64,000 bases of DNA from the NCBI RefSeq assembly GCF_902859725.1, contig NZ_CADIJP010000016.1:62001-126000 (forward strand), read 5' to 3'. The first letter of the stretch is position 1. Every line of letters starts with the position of its first letter. A program made the position numbers and the translations under genes. Below the pieces are notes generated by a model that saw only the letters and a list, made by a program, of their open reading frames with translations, was not told the DNA's origin and ran no database searches. Source of the stretch: Achromobacter mucicolens. Lineage in GTDB: Bacteria > Pseudomonadota > Gammaproteobacteria > Burkholderiales > Burkholderiaceae_B. This document shows, piece after piece, positions 42,347 to 52,870 of this stretch.

Positions 42347-43804
42347 ATGACAGTTGCTCCGTCCTCCCCTTCCATGCCCTGGCAGCCCGTGCGCCAGGCC
42401 GATGCCACCCTGGTGGCGCAACTGGCCGATGGCCTGGCCCGCCGCATCGACGAGCAAGGCTTGCGGCCCGGCACGCGCCTGCCGTCCATCCGCAAGATGG
42501 CCGAACAGTCGGGCGTCAGCCGTTTCACCGTGGTCGAGGCCTACGACCGCCTCGTGGCCCGCGGGCTGGTGCAATCGCGCCGGGGCGCGGGGTTTTTCGT
42601 AAAGGCCCGCAGCGGCCCGCTGACGGCGGTGGCCGCGGCCGCACCCAGCACGCTTGCGCCGCCCGCGCGGGTGGACATCGCCTGGCTGTTGCGCAGCATG
42701 TTCCGGGAATCCAACGCGCCGGGCATGCCGGGCGGGGCGGGCCTCCTGCCGGCCGATTGGCTGGATCCCGACATGGTGGCAGGCGCCGTGCGGGCGGTGG
42801 GCCGCTCGGTGCGGGCCAACCTCGTCAGCTACGGCAGTCCGCAAGGTTTTGCGCCGCTGCGCCAGCAGATCGCCGCGGTGCTGCAGAATGAGGGCGTGCC
42901 CGCCCATCCCGAGCACAACCTGCTCACGACCAACGGCGTCACCCACGGGCTGGATCTCATCGCGCGCCATCTGGTCAAGCCGGGCGATACCGTCCTGGTC
43001 GAGGACCCGGCCTGGTTCGTGATCTTCGGCCGCCTTGCCGCCTTCGGTGCCCGCCTGATCGGCGTGCCGCGCGGCCCCGACGGCCCGGACCTCGACCTGC
43101 TTGAGCAACTGGCCGCGCAGCACAAGCCCAAGCTTTTCATCATCAACGGATCGGTTCACAACCCCACCGGCCACACGCTGTCCGCCGGGGCTGCCTACGG
43201 CATCCTGCGCATCGCCGAACGCCACGATTTCATGGTCGTCGAAGACGACACCTACGGCGAGCTGCATCCGGGCGGCGCCATCAAGCTCGCGGCCCTGGAC
43301 CGGCTGAACCGCGTCATCTTCGTGGGCGGATACTCCAAGATGCTGGCGGCCAGCCTGCGCGTGGGCTATGTGGCGGCCAATGCCGAACTGCTGCAGAAGC
43401 TGGCCGACCTGAAGATGCTGGCGGGTCTGACTTCACCCGAACTGGGCGAGCGCGTCGTGCACCGCGTCCTCATGGAAGGGCAGTACCGGCGCCATATCGA
43501 ACGCGTGCGACAGCGGGTCGACGACGCGCGCCAGCGCTGCATGAAGGGCTTGCTGAAACTGGGTCTGACCATTCCGCACGAGGCGCACGCGGGCATGTTC
43601 GTCTGGGCCGACTGCGGCCGGGATTCCGAGGTGCTGGCGCGCGAGGCCGCGGACCGCGGCATGCTGCTCGCGCCGGGCACCCTGTTCTCGCCGACGCAGG
43701 CGCCGTCGACCATGCTGCGCTTTTCGGTATCGATTGCCGACCACCGGGGCATCTGGGCCGAACTGGAAAAACTTTTCGCGCAAAACGGGTCCTACAATCA
43801 ATAA
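42347..43804 (+). CDS. MocR-type regulator (GntR helix-turn-helix + aminotransferase domain)
   Basis: 485 residues from ATG 42347. Residues ~15-85 are a GntR winged helix (GTRLPSIRKMAEQSGVSRFT, then VVEAYDRLVARGLVQSRRGA). Residues ~130-480 are a fold-type I aminotransferase: NGSVHNPTGH, VVEDDTYGEL, and the PLP-binding lysine in GGYSKMLAASLRVGY. MocR proteins sense amino compounds through PLP and control neighbouring transport or metabolic genes; the divergent EamA-LysE exporters are the obvious targets. Confidence 0.92.
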   Translation: MTVAPSSPSMPWQPVRQADATLVAQLADGLARRIDEQGLRPGTRLPSIRKMAEQSGVSRFTVVEAYDRLVARGLVQSRRGAGFFVKARSGPLTAVAAAAPSTLAPPARVDIAWLLRSMFRESNAPGMPGGAGLLPADWLDPDMVAGAVRAVGRSVRANLVSYGSPQGFAPLRQQIAAVLQNEGVPAHPEHNLLTTNGVTHGLDLIARHLVKPGDTVLVEDPAWFVIFGRLAAFGARLIGVPRGPDGPDLDLLEQLAAQHKPKLFIINGSVHNPTGHTLSAGAAYGILRIAERHDFMVVEDDTYGELHPGGAIKLAALDRLNRVIFVGGYSKMLAASLRVGYVAANAELLQKLADLKMLAGLTSPELGERVVHRVLMEGQYRRHIERVRQRVDDARQRCMKGLLKLGLTIPHEAHAGMFVWADCGRDSEVLAREAADRGMLLAPGTLFSPTQAPSTMLRFSVSIADHRGIWAELEKLFAQNGSYNQ

Positions 43805-43841
43805 TTCCGAGCCAGATCGCCCAGTCACCGAAGGAACCGTC

Positions 43842-44186
43842 ATGTCCGCACCCATCAAGCCCCTTACCCAGAACTTTGCCGTCGCCCCGCAACTGGGCCC
43901 CGACGACATGGCCGACGTGGCCGCGGCCGGGTACAAGAGCGTCATCATCAACCGCCCCGATTTCGAGGGCGGTCCGGACCAGCCCACCGCCGCCGACGTG
44001 TCGCGCGCCGCGCAGGAAGCCGGCCTGCAGATCGAATATCAGCCCGTCGTGGGCAGCGCCATGACCGCCGCCGATGTCGCCCGCTTTGCGGAACTGCTGC
44101 GCACCTTGCCGGGCCCGGTCCTGGCATACTGCCGCACCGGCACCCGCTGCACCAACCTGTTCGCGGCTGCCCAGCAGTTGGGATAA
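43842..44186 (+). CDS. DUF442 / Blh-type phosphatase-like protein
   Basis: 114 residues from ATG 43842 with GAAGGA upstream; the frame is open upstream inside MocR. The family (TIGR01244-type) has a small dual-specificity-phosphatase-like fold. The P-loop-like motif is YCRTGTRCT, with Cys near residue 99 and Arg five residues on. Family members occur alone or fused to a metallo-hydrolase linked to sulfide handling. It follows mocR after 37 bases. Confidence 0.85.
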   Translation: MSAPIKPLTQNFAVAPQLGPDDMADVAAAGYKSVIINRPDFEGGPDQPTAADVSRAAQEAGLQIEYQPVVGSAMTAADVARFAELLRTLPGPVLAYCRTGTRCTNLFAAAQQLG

Positions 44187-44194
44187 ACCCCGCC

Positions 44195-44208
44195 TTGACC
44201 CTCGTCAA
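44195..44208. promoter_or_regulatory. FNR/ANR-type box upstream of the universal stress protein gene
   Basis: TTGAC-CCTC-GTCAA is a perfect 5-base inverted repeat, one base per half from the FNR consensus TTGAT-N4-ATCAA. The -10-like TAGCAT (44249-44254) would place the start near 44261 and the box near -60, the spacing of class I FNR promoters. Confidence 0.6.
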
Positions 44209-44284
44209 GGCCGCCGGTTCGGCTGATGTCGGCCCGGCGGCTTTCCGGTAGCATAAAGATTCCTCCAACACAGGAGCAGGCAAG

Positions 44285-44749
44285 ATGTTCAAGAAGATCC
44301 TGATTCCCACCGACGGTTCCCCGCTCTCGGCGCAAGCCGCCAACGCAGGTATCTGCTTCGCGCGCGAAGTCGGCGCCGAAGTCGTCGCCCTCTACGTGAC
44401 GCAGCCCTTCGCGGCCACCATCGGTTTTGACGGCATGGCCGCGGCCTACGCCATCACCGACGAAGACTACGAAAAGGCCTCCGCCGAGCAAGCCGACAAG
44501 TACCTCAAGCAGATCAGCGACCGTGCCGATACCGCAGGCGTCAAGGTCGAAGCGCGCGCCGTGTCCAACTTCAACGTGGCCGACGGCATCGTTCAGGCCG
44601 CCACCGACGCCGGCTGCGATCTGATCTTCATCGGCAGCCACGGCCGCAGCGGCCTGTCGCGCCTGCTGCTGGGCAGCGTCACCGCCAAGGTGCTCTCGCT
44701 GGCCACCACTGCCGTGCTGGTCTATCGCGTCAAGGAAGACAAGAAGTAA
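44285..44749 (+). CDS. universal stress protein (UspA family)
   Basis: 154 residues, single Usp domain. ATP-binding pattern G-2x-G-9x-G(S) is seen in GSHGRSGLSRLLLGSVTAKV. N-terminal FKKILIPTDGSPLSAQAANA is typical. The start has an AGGAG-like site. An FNR-type box about 75 bases upstream suggests induction under low oxygen, as for several uspA homologues. An intrinsic terminator follows. Confidence 0.93.
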   Translation: MFKKILIPTDGSPLSAQAANAGICFAREVGAEVVALYVTQPFAATIGFDGMAAAYAITDEDYEKASAEQADKYLKQISDRADTAGVKVEARAVSNFNVADGIVQAATDAGCDLIFIGSHGRSGLSRLLLGSVTAKVLSLATTAVLVYRVKEDKK

Positions 44750-44795
44750 TCGCGCGCCAACTTGGTGCGCGTAGCGCGCCACCGCATGCGCCAAG

Positions 44796-44819
44796 GCCCC
44801 TCTGTCAGAGGGGCTTTTT
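44796..44819 (+). terminator. intrinsic terminator after usp
   Basis: GCCCCTCT-GTC-AGAGGGGC, a perfect 8-base stem followed by TTTTT. Confidence 0.85.
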
Positions 44820-44905
44820 CATGCCCGGCGCATGCGCTTATACGTTGGTATGGCGGGGCCAAACTCATGGACCCGCCAAACTCGCGTCAGCGGGCCGATT
44901 CAGGC

Positions 44906-44933
44906 TTGTATCTTGCCGCACGGCGCGTAATAT
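44906..44933 (+). promoter_or_regulatory. sigma-70 promoter of fusA
   Basis: TTGTAT (44906-44911) and TAATAT (44928-44933) at 16 bases. The ribosome site GGAAGAGG precedes the ATG at 44967. Confidence 0.55.
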
Positions 44934-44966
44934 TTACGCATCTTCATCCAACCGTAGGAAGAGGCC

Positions 44967-47078
<2,112 letters not shown>

Positions 47079-47094
47079 CCGTCGTGCCGTGCCC

Positions 47095-48042
47095 TCAGGC
47101 GGCGGCTGCGGCCGCCGCCGGGCGCAGCCGCGACGAGGCCAGCTTCACGCCCAGCAGGATCATGGCAAAGCCGTAGGCATGAAAGAGCTGCGGCGCCTCG
47201 CCCAGCAGCGGCCAGGCCAGCAGCGCCGCGTAGACCGGCACCAGAAACATCGACAGGCCCGCGGTTGCGGGCCCGGCCACGCTGATGAGCCGGCCATAGA
47301 CGTAATAGGCGCCCAGGCTCGGCACCACCGCCAGGAACAGCAGCACCGCCGCCAGGCGTGGATCCGTCCAAGCTGGCGCCATGCCGGCTGCCGCTTCAAT
47401 GCCGGCAAATGGCGCCAGCGCCAGCGCGCCGCCCAGCATCATCGTCGCGAGCCGCGCGCGGTCGGGCACCGCGGGCAGGGTCAGGCGCTTTTGCAGCACC
47501 GTGTACAACGCCCAGCCGGTGGCGGCCAGCAGCACCCACAGATCTCCTTGTCCGAACGCCAGCCGCGCCAGCGCGTGGGCATCGCCGCGCGTCAGCACCA
47601 CCAGCACGCCGGTCAACGCCAGCGCCAGGCCGGCCGCGCGGGGCGCTGACAGCGGCTTGCGCCAGAACACCGCTTCCAGCAGCGTCACCAGCAGCGGGCT
47701 GCACGAAAAGATCAGCGCAATGTTGGTGGCGCTGGTGGTCTGCGCACCGATGTACTGCGGCGCCACCGCCACGCCCATGCCCAGCACGGCCAGCGGCAAC
47801 AGCGCCGGCAGGCCGCGCCACAAGGCCCGGCGATGGGCGCGCAAGGCGGGGGCGGCAAAGGGCAACAGGATCAGCAGGGCGATCAGCCACCGGCCGAAGG
47901 CGAGAAAGACGGGGGGGAGGTTGGCGTCGTGCGCCCAGCGGGCCGCAACCATGTTTGAGGCGAAGAGCGCGGGGGCGACGAAAAGCATGGCGGCGCCGGA
48001 TAGGCCGAGACCGGATTTCGCGGGTGCTGCTGCGTGGGGCAT
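47095..48042 (-). CDS. EamA/DMT-family transporter
   Basis: 315 residues from ATG 48042, ten hydrophobic segments in two EamA repeats (FVAPALFASNMVAARWAHDA; second repeat LWVLLAATGWALYTVLQKRL). The C-terminus is a run of alanines. Predicted metabolite exporter. It diverges from an Lrp-type regulator, 245 bases apart, and converges on fusA with 16 bases between stops. Confidence 0.9.
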   Translation of the reverse strand: MPHAAAPAKSGLGLSGAAMLFVAPALFASNMVAARWAHDANLPPVFLAFGRWLIALLILLPFAAPALRAHRRALWRGLPALLPLAVLGMGVAVAPQYIGAQTTSATNIALIFSCSPLLVTLLEAVFWRKPLSAPRAAGLALALTGVLVVLTRGDAHALARLAFGQGDLWVLLAATGWALYTVLQKRLTLPAVPDRARLATMMLGGALALAPFAGIEAAAGMAPAWTDPRLAAVLLFLAVVPSLGAYYVYGRLISVAGPATAGLSMFLVPVYAALLAWPLLGEAPQLFHAYGFAMILLGVKLASSRLRPAAAAAAA

Positions 48043-48287
48043 GATTTCCAGCCGCGCGGATCGGCGCGCGGGCTTGCTGCGTGAAAACTGCCGGCGCACC
48101 CGCCGGGTTGTGCCGCAGCGTGAGCGCCGAATCGGGACGCGCGGGATAGGTGCGCGCCTTGAGGAAAGTCTACGGCGTCATGCGCAAAATAGGTTTCTTG
48201 ATTCACGCCGGTTTACGACGTCTTGAAGAATCTTATTTCTGTAAAATCCGCTGCCGTAGGGATTGTTCCTTCAATATTCCGTCAACC

Positions 48288-48758
48288 ATGCCCACATTGC
48301 CCAAACTCGATGACACCGACCGCAAGATCCTGCGTGCCCTGCGCGCGGACGGCCGCCTGACGAACCTGAAGCTGGCCGAAACGGTCGGCCTGTCGCCCAC
48401 GCCCTGTTGGAACCGCGTCAAGGCGCTGGAAGAGTCGGGGGTAATCGAAGGTTATGCGGCCTTGCTGAACCAGAAGGCGCTGGGGCTGCCGGACACGGTA
48501 ATGATCGAAGTCACGCTTGAGCACCACGACGACGACACGCTGGCGCGCTTTGGCGAGGAAATCAGCCGCCTGCCCGAAGTGGTCGAGGCGTTTCTGGTCA
48601 CGGGCGAATACGACTACCTGATCAAGGTTGCCGTGGCGGGCACGGAAGGCTACGAGGAATTCCTGCGCAAGCGGCTGTACAAGCTGCGCGGCGTGCGGCA
48701 CAGCCGTTCCACGTTTGTGTTGCGGCGCCTGAAGCACACGCCGTCAGTTGAACCCTGA
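48288..48758 (+). CDS. Lrp/AsnC-family regulator
   Basis: 156 residues from ATG 48288. N-terminal helix-turn-helix (LDDTDRKILRALRADGRLTN, then KLAETVGLSPTPCWNRVKAL) and the C-terminal RAM ligand-binding domain (VVEAFLVTGEYDYLIKVAV). Such proteins often activate a divergent amino acid exporter, so the EamA-type gene is the likely target. The 245-base gap between them has A+T-rich patches near 48180-48250 but no well-spaced promoter. Confidence 0.9.
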   Translation: MPTLPKLDDTDRKILRALRADGRLTNLKLAETVGLSPTPCWNRVKALEESGVIEGYAALLNQKALGLPDTVMIEVTLEHHDDDTLARFGEEISRLPEVVEAFLVTGEYDYLIKVAVAGTEGYEEFLRKRLYKLRGVRHSRSTFVLRRLKHTPSVEP

Positions 48759-48767
48759 CCGCGCGGA

Positions 48768-49577
48768 TCAACCGCCGATGAATTCCTGGATGGCGCCGTT
48801 GAAGGCGCGGGGATTGCCCAGGTTCATGCCGTGCGAAGAGCCCACGATGTCGATGCGGCGGGATTGCGGCAGCCACTGCGCCAGCGCATCGAGCACCGCG
48901 GGATAGGGCGCCGGGCTCAGCGCGCCGCCAATCAGCAGCACCGGCATCGTCACGCCGCCGATCTGCTCGGGCGTCAGGGTGTCTGGCCGTTCGTCCACCT
49001 GACCGAAGAGCGTGCCCACGTTGTCGCGCACCATCTCCTTGAACCACGGCACCATGCGCTGCCAGGTGTTGGGGCCGGTCACCGTGTCCACAAAAAGCGC
49101 CAACCCTTCCTCGATCTCGCCTTGCCGGATCAGCGTCAGGGCGCGTTGGCGAAAGCCCCCGCGTTCGTCGGCGCAGCCGGGCAACTGCAGGCCAGGATCC
49201 GCCAGCGTAAGACTGCGCAGCGATTTCGGCTGACGCAGGGCGGCTTCCAGGGCGACGCGCCCGCCGCGAGAGTGACCCACCAGATGAGCCGGGCCGCCTG
49301 CCACCGTGTCGATGAATTCCAGCACGTCGCTGGCATGCTGCTCGACCGAAAAGCCGCCGCCTTCGCCGTCCCAGGTCTCAGGCCAATAGCGGCGCAGGCA
49401 CACGGCCAGCACCCGGAACGAACGCCCCAGCGGCGCCATCTGCGACTTCCAATACCGGCTGTCGGACAGGGAGCCGTGCACCAGCACGAGCGGCGTGCCG
49501 CTGCCGTACTCGGTGTAGGACATGGCATAACCGCCGATGGGCGCGGTCTGCAAAGGCAAAACGGGTTCGGAACGCAT
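48768..49577 (-). CDS. alpha/beta hydrolase
   Basis: 269 residues from ATG 49577; an in-frame ATG at 49607 would add ten residues. Features: PLVLVHGSLSDSRYW, nucleophile GHSRGGRVALEA, and the C-terminal SSHGMN with the catalytic His. No lid domain of known type and no signal peptide, so a cytoplasmic esterase-like enzyme of unknown substrate. It diverges from ybaK. Confidence 0.87.
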   Translation of the reverse strand: MRSEPVLPLQTAPIGGYAMSYTEYGSGTPLVLVHGSLSDSRYWKSQMAPLGRSFRVLAVCLRRYWPETWDGEGGGFSVEQHASDVLEFIDTVAGGPAHLVGHSRGGRVALEAALRQPKSLRSLTLADPGLQLPGCADERGGFRQRALTLIRQGEIEEGLALFVDTVTGPNTWQRMVPWFKEMVRDNVGTLFGQVDERPDTLTPEQIGGVTMPVLLIGGALSPAPYPAVLDALAQWLPQSRRIDIVGSSHGMNLGNPRAFNGAIQEFIGG

Positions 49578-49717
49578 GGGGATCGGGACGTGTAGCCAGG
49601 TCCGCATTCTAGCCCGGCGTCGGGGCGCGGCGGCCCGGCCGGACGCTGATACACTCGTCTGCGGCCCGCCGGCACCGTCCGCGCGCGGGCCAGTTTTCTT
49701 GAACGGAGTTTTCAACG

Positions 49718-50215
49718 ATGTCGCCAGAATCCATCGCCGCCTTGCCGGAATCCGCTCAGCGCGTTGCGCGTCTGCTCGTGGAATTGGGGCATGACAAACC
49801 CGTGGTGGTGCTGCCCCAGACGGGCAAGACCTCGGCCGAGGCGGCCGCGGGGCTGGGCTGCGAAGTCGCCCAGATCGCCAAGTCCATCATCTTCCGGCGC
49901 GCCACCGACAACGCGCCGGTGCTCGTCATCGCCAGTGGCGCCAACCGCGTGGACGAAGCCAAGGTCGCGGCGCAGGTTGGCGAACTGGCCAAGGCCGATG
50001 CGCGCTTCGTGCGCGACATGACCGGTTATGCCATCGGCGGCGTCTGCCCCATCGGCCACGCCGTCAAGCCGGTCATGCTGCTGGACGCCGACCTCTTCAA
50101 CTACGAAAGCCTGTGGGCCGCCGCCGGCCATCCGCATACCGTCTTCAATCTGACGCCAGCCCAGCTGGCGGACATGACGGGCGCGCCCGTCGCGGACGTG
50201 GCGCAGCGCGCCTGA
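49718..50215 (+). CDS. ybaK: YbaK/EbsC-family aminoacyl-tRNA deacylase
   Basis: 165 residues with GGAG upstream of the ATG. The family hydrolyses Cys-tRNA(Pro) or Ala-tRNA(Pro) formed by mistake. Conserved stretches: QTGKTSAEAAAGLGCEVAQI, KSIIFR, VIASGANRVDE and GYAIGGVCPIGH. The synthetase it would back up, proS, is in the same window at 57.6 kb but not adjacent. The exact substrate (YbaK, ProXp or YeaK type) is undecided. Confidence 0.85.
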   Translation: MSPESIAALPESAQRVARLLVELGHDKPVVVLPQTGKTSAEAAAGLGCEVAQIAKSIIFRRATDNAPVLVIASGANRVDEAKVAAQVGELAKADARFVRDMTGYAIGGVCPIGHAVKPVMLLDADLFNYESLWAAAGHPHTVFNLTPAQLADMTGAPVADVAQRA

Positions 50216-50240
50216 GCGTGCTCGTGCCGGGCTGCGCGGT

Positions 50241-51053
50241 TCAGCCCGGGTGCGCCTGCAGTCCGTCGATCAGCACCTGCCGCCGCCCTTTCGAGCACGC
50301 CTCCACGCGCGCCTGCACGCCATAGACGGCAGCCAGCGCGTCAGGCGTGATGACGTCGGCCGGGCTGCCTGCGGCGTGCAGCCGCCCTTCATGGATCATC
50401 ACGGCCTGGTCCGCATGCTGAAGCGCCACGTTCAGGTCGTGCAGCACGATGAGGCTGATCAGGCCATGTTCGCGCGTTTCCTGCTGCAGCAGGCGCATGA
50501 CGTGGAATTGGTAGTTCAGATCCAGGGCCGATAGCGGCTCGTCCAGCAGCAGCACGCGCGGGTGGCGGATCAGCGCCTGCGCCAGCCCCACCAACTGCTT
50601 TTGTCCGCCAGACAGCGCGTCCAGATAGTGAAGGGCAAGATGCGCGATGCCCAGCCGCGCCAGCAACTGGTCGATGGCTTGGAGGTCCACGGGGCGCGCC
50701 GCCGCGCCGCTGGCGCGGGCAGCGACCAGCACGGACTCGAACACGCGCAGGTGCACGGCCGCCGGCAGGCTTTGAGGCAGGTACACGACGTGGCGGGCAC
50801 GCTCTGCGTGGTCAAGGCGCGTGAGGTCCAGCCCGTCCAGCGCCGCGCCGCCCGCGCGGGGCCGCACCAGGCCGGCCAGCGCCTTGAGCAACGTGGACTT
50901 GCCGCTGCCGTTCGGACCCAGCAGCGCCGTCACTTCGCCCGCGGCAAGCGCGGGGATCGTCAGGTCGTGCAGCACGTCTTCGCGCCCGTAACCGGCCGAA
51001 AGCGCCTGGACCGCCAGGCCGGCGGGGTGTGGGGCGGGAGCGGGCCTTGTCAT
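50241..51053 (-). CDS. FecE/HmuV-type ABC transporter ATP-binding protein
   Basis: 270 residues from ATG 51053, which overlaps the permease stop by 4 bases. Walker A LLGPNGSGKST, signature LSGGQKQL, Walker B VLLLDEPLSALD and the switch His in VLHDLN are intact. FecE-type ATPases drive import of siderophores, haem or cobalamin. The frame extends far upstream but that part is antisense-like shadow inside the permease gene. No binding protein or TonB receptor is adjacent. Confidence 0.92.
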   Translation of the reverse strand: MTRPAPAPHPAGLAVQALSAGYGREDVLHDLTIPALAAGEVTALLGPNGSGKSTLLKALAGLVRPRAGGAALDGLDLTRLDHAERARHVVYLPQSLPAAVHLRVFESVLVAARASGAAARPVDLQAIDQLLARLGIAHLALHYLDALSGGQKQLVGLAQALIRHPRVLLLDEPLSALDLNYQFHVMRLLQQETREHGLISLIVLHDLNVALQHADQAVMIHEGRLHAAGSPADVITPDALAAVYGVQARVEACSKGRRQVLIDGLQAHPG

Positions 51054-52093
51054 GGCAATTGCCTGCGCAGCACGACGGAAACGAAGAAGGGAATGCCCAC
51101 CAGCGCGGTCACGATGCCCACGGGCACCACCACGCCCGGCATGAGATTCTTGGAAGCGATCGACGCCAGCGACAGGATCACCGCGCCCACCAGGGCGCTG
51201 CCCGGCAGATAGAAGCGGTGGTCTTCGCCGAAGAGCCGGCGCGCGATGTGCGGCGCCACCAGTCCGATGAACCCGATCGTCCCGACAAAGGCGACCGCCA
51301 GCGCCGACAGCAGGCTCACGCGCGCCAACGCCGCCACACGCACGCGGCGCACATCCACGCCAAAGCTGGCGGCGCGGTCCTCGCCCAGCCGCAGCGCGGT
51401 CAGCTTCCAGGATTGCCGCATGGCCAGCGGCAAGGCCACCGCGAACGCCAGCGCCAGCACGCCCACGGTCGTCCAGCTGGATCGCGCCAGGCTGCCCATC
51501 GTCCAGAACACCAGGTTCTGCAAGGCTTCGGCGCTGGCGGTGAATTGCACCAGCGACACCAGCGCATTGAAGGTGAACACCATCGCGATGCCGAACAGCA
51601 CGACGCCCGATGTGTTCATGCCGCCCCACCGGGCCACCGCATCCAGCAGCAGCGCCGCCAGCAGGGCGAACAGAAAGGCGTTGGCGGCAATCAGCCAGCC
51701 GGCGGGAACGCCCGGCAGCCCGAACTGGAGCACGATCGCCAGCGAGGCGCCAAAGGCCGCCGCCGACGACACACCCAAGGTGAACGGGCTGGCAAGGGGA
51801 TTGTTCAGGATGGTCTGCATCTCGGCGCCCGCCAGACCGAGCGCCATGCCCACCAGCGCCGCCATCAGGGCCGACGGCAGGCGGATGTCCCAAACAATCA
51901 CGCGATAGGTCGGATCGGCGTCGGCGGGCGCGGCAAGCGTCTGCCAGAGCGCGCGCCAGGGCAGGCCGGACGGGCCCACGGTGAAGTCGATCAGCAGCGC
52001 AAACAGAATCGCCGCCAGAAGCAGGGCAATCAGCCCCGCCCGGCGGCGAAGAATCTGGCGGTAAGCGCCTGCCGCGCTGGCGGCGTGCGGCAT
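51050..52093 (-). CDS. FecCD-family ABC permease (iron/cobalamin type)
   Basis: 347 residues, nine to ten hydrophobic segments. FecCD signatures: RLPSALMAALVGMALGLAGA, EMQTILNNPLASPFTLGVSS, and GFIGLVAPHIARRLFGEDHR. Imports iron chelates, haem or cobalamin together with the ATPase. Its ATG overlaps the cpoB stop (TAATG), so it is translationally coupled to the tol-pal operon. The substrate-binding protein must be encoded elsewhere. Confidence 0.93.
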   Translation of the reverse strand: MPHAASAAGAYRQILRRRAGLIALLLAAILFALLIDFTVGPSGLPWRALWQTLAAPADADPTYRVIVWDIRLPSALMAALVGMALGLAGAEMQTILNNPLASPFTLGVSSAAAFGASLAIVLQFGLPGVPAGWLIAANAFLFALLAALLLDAVARWGGMNTSGVVLFGIAMVFTFNALVSLVQFTASAEALQNLVFWTMGSLARSSWTTVGVLALAFAVALPLAMRQSWKLTALRLGEDRAASFGVDVRRVRVAALARVSLLSALAVAFVGTIGFIGLVAPHIARRLFGEDHRFYLPGSALVGAVILSLASIASKNLMPGVVVPVGIVTALVGIPFFVSVVLRRQLP

Positions 52094-52785
52094 TACTGCA
52101 GCAGTTGCAGCCGGCTCTTGGCCGTGGTGGCGGCCGGCGTGGTGGGGTAGTCGCGCACGATGCGTTGCAAGGTAGCCTTGGCGCCAGCGCGGTTGTTCAG
52201 TTCGATCTGGCTGCCCGCGATGATCAGCAGGGCATCCGGCGCGCGGGCGTTGTCCGGCGACTTCTGCACCATGGCATTCAGCTGCTCGATGGTGCCCTTG
52301 AAGTCCTTGAGCGCGTAGCGGCTGCTGCCCTGGTAGAACTGGGCGCTGGGCGCGAGCTGGCTGTTGGGGTAGAGCGCGGTGAAGGCGGCCAGCGATTCGG
52401 CGGCTTCCTTGTATTGGCCCTTGCGGAACAGGTCCATCGCGCCGTCATAGGCGGTCTGTTCCTGCGGATCGCCAGCAGAGGCGCCCGGGGGATTCGCGCT
52501 ACCCGGTGCGGCGCCGCCCGGCTTGGCGCTCGGTTGCTGGCGCGACACCAGTTCGAGCTGGTCGCGCAGCTGGGCGATTTCCTGCTGCAGGGATTGGATC
52601 TGGTCGGCCAATTGAAGCTTGGCGCGCTGGCTTTGCTCGTTCTGCTGCTGCACCTGCTGGCGCAAATCCAGGATGGCCTTGCGGGCTTCATCGTCGGAAA
52701 AAGCGTGAGCGGGGGCCGTGAGGGCGGCTAGCGCCAGGCCAGTGGCCACAATCAGGGGACGCAGGGACAGAACTTGATCGCGCAT
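52093..52785 (-). CDS. cpoB: cell division coordinator CpoB (YbgF)
   Basis: 230 residues from ATG 52785. Signal peptide to about residue 28 (TAPAHA). Residues ~30-80 form the trimerising coiled coil (ILDLRQQVQQQNEQSQRAKL onward). A proline/glycine linker follows, then TPR repeats (AYDGAMDLFRKGQYKEAAES and two more). CpoB links PBP1B activity to the Tol system during outer membrane constriction. It follows pal, but a strong terminator lies between; its stop overlaps the ABC permease start. Confidence 0.94.
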   Translation of the reverse strand: MRDQVLSLRPLIVATGLALAALTAPAHAFSDDEARKAILDLRQQVQQQNEQSQRAKLQLADQIQSLQQEIAQLRDQLELVSRQQPSAKPGGAAPGSANPPGASAGDPQEQTAYDGAMDLFRKGQYKEAAESLAAFTALYPNSQLAPSAQFYQGSSRYALKDFKGTIEQLNAMVQKSPDNARAPDALLIIAGSQIELNNRAGAKATLQRIVRDYPTTPAATTAKSRLQLLQ

Positions 52786-52800
52786 GAATATTCCCGGGGA

Positions 52801-52840
52801 TAAAAACAAACGTCGGGACGGCCGGCTGGCCGTCCCGACG
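52801..52840 (-). terminator. strong intrinsic terminator between pal and cpoB
   Basis: On the minus strand a perfect 13-base stem (CGTCGGGACGGCC with GGCCGTCCCGACG, 52811-52840, 4-base loop) is followed by TTTGTTTTTA. It ends 16 bases before the cpoB start. Either most transcripts stop after pal, or cpoB and the ABC genes depend on read-through. Confidence 0.85.
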
Positions 52841-52870
52841 CGAGGTAGGGCTCCAGACTAAGCGAAAAGC

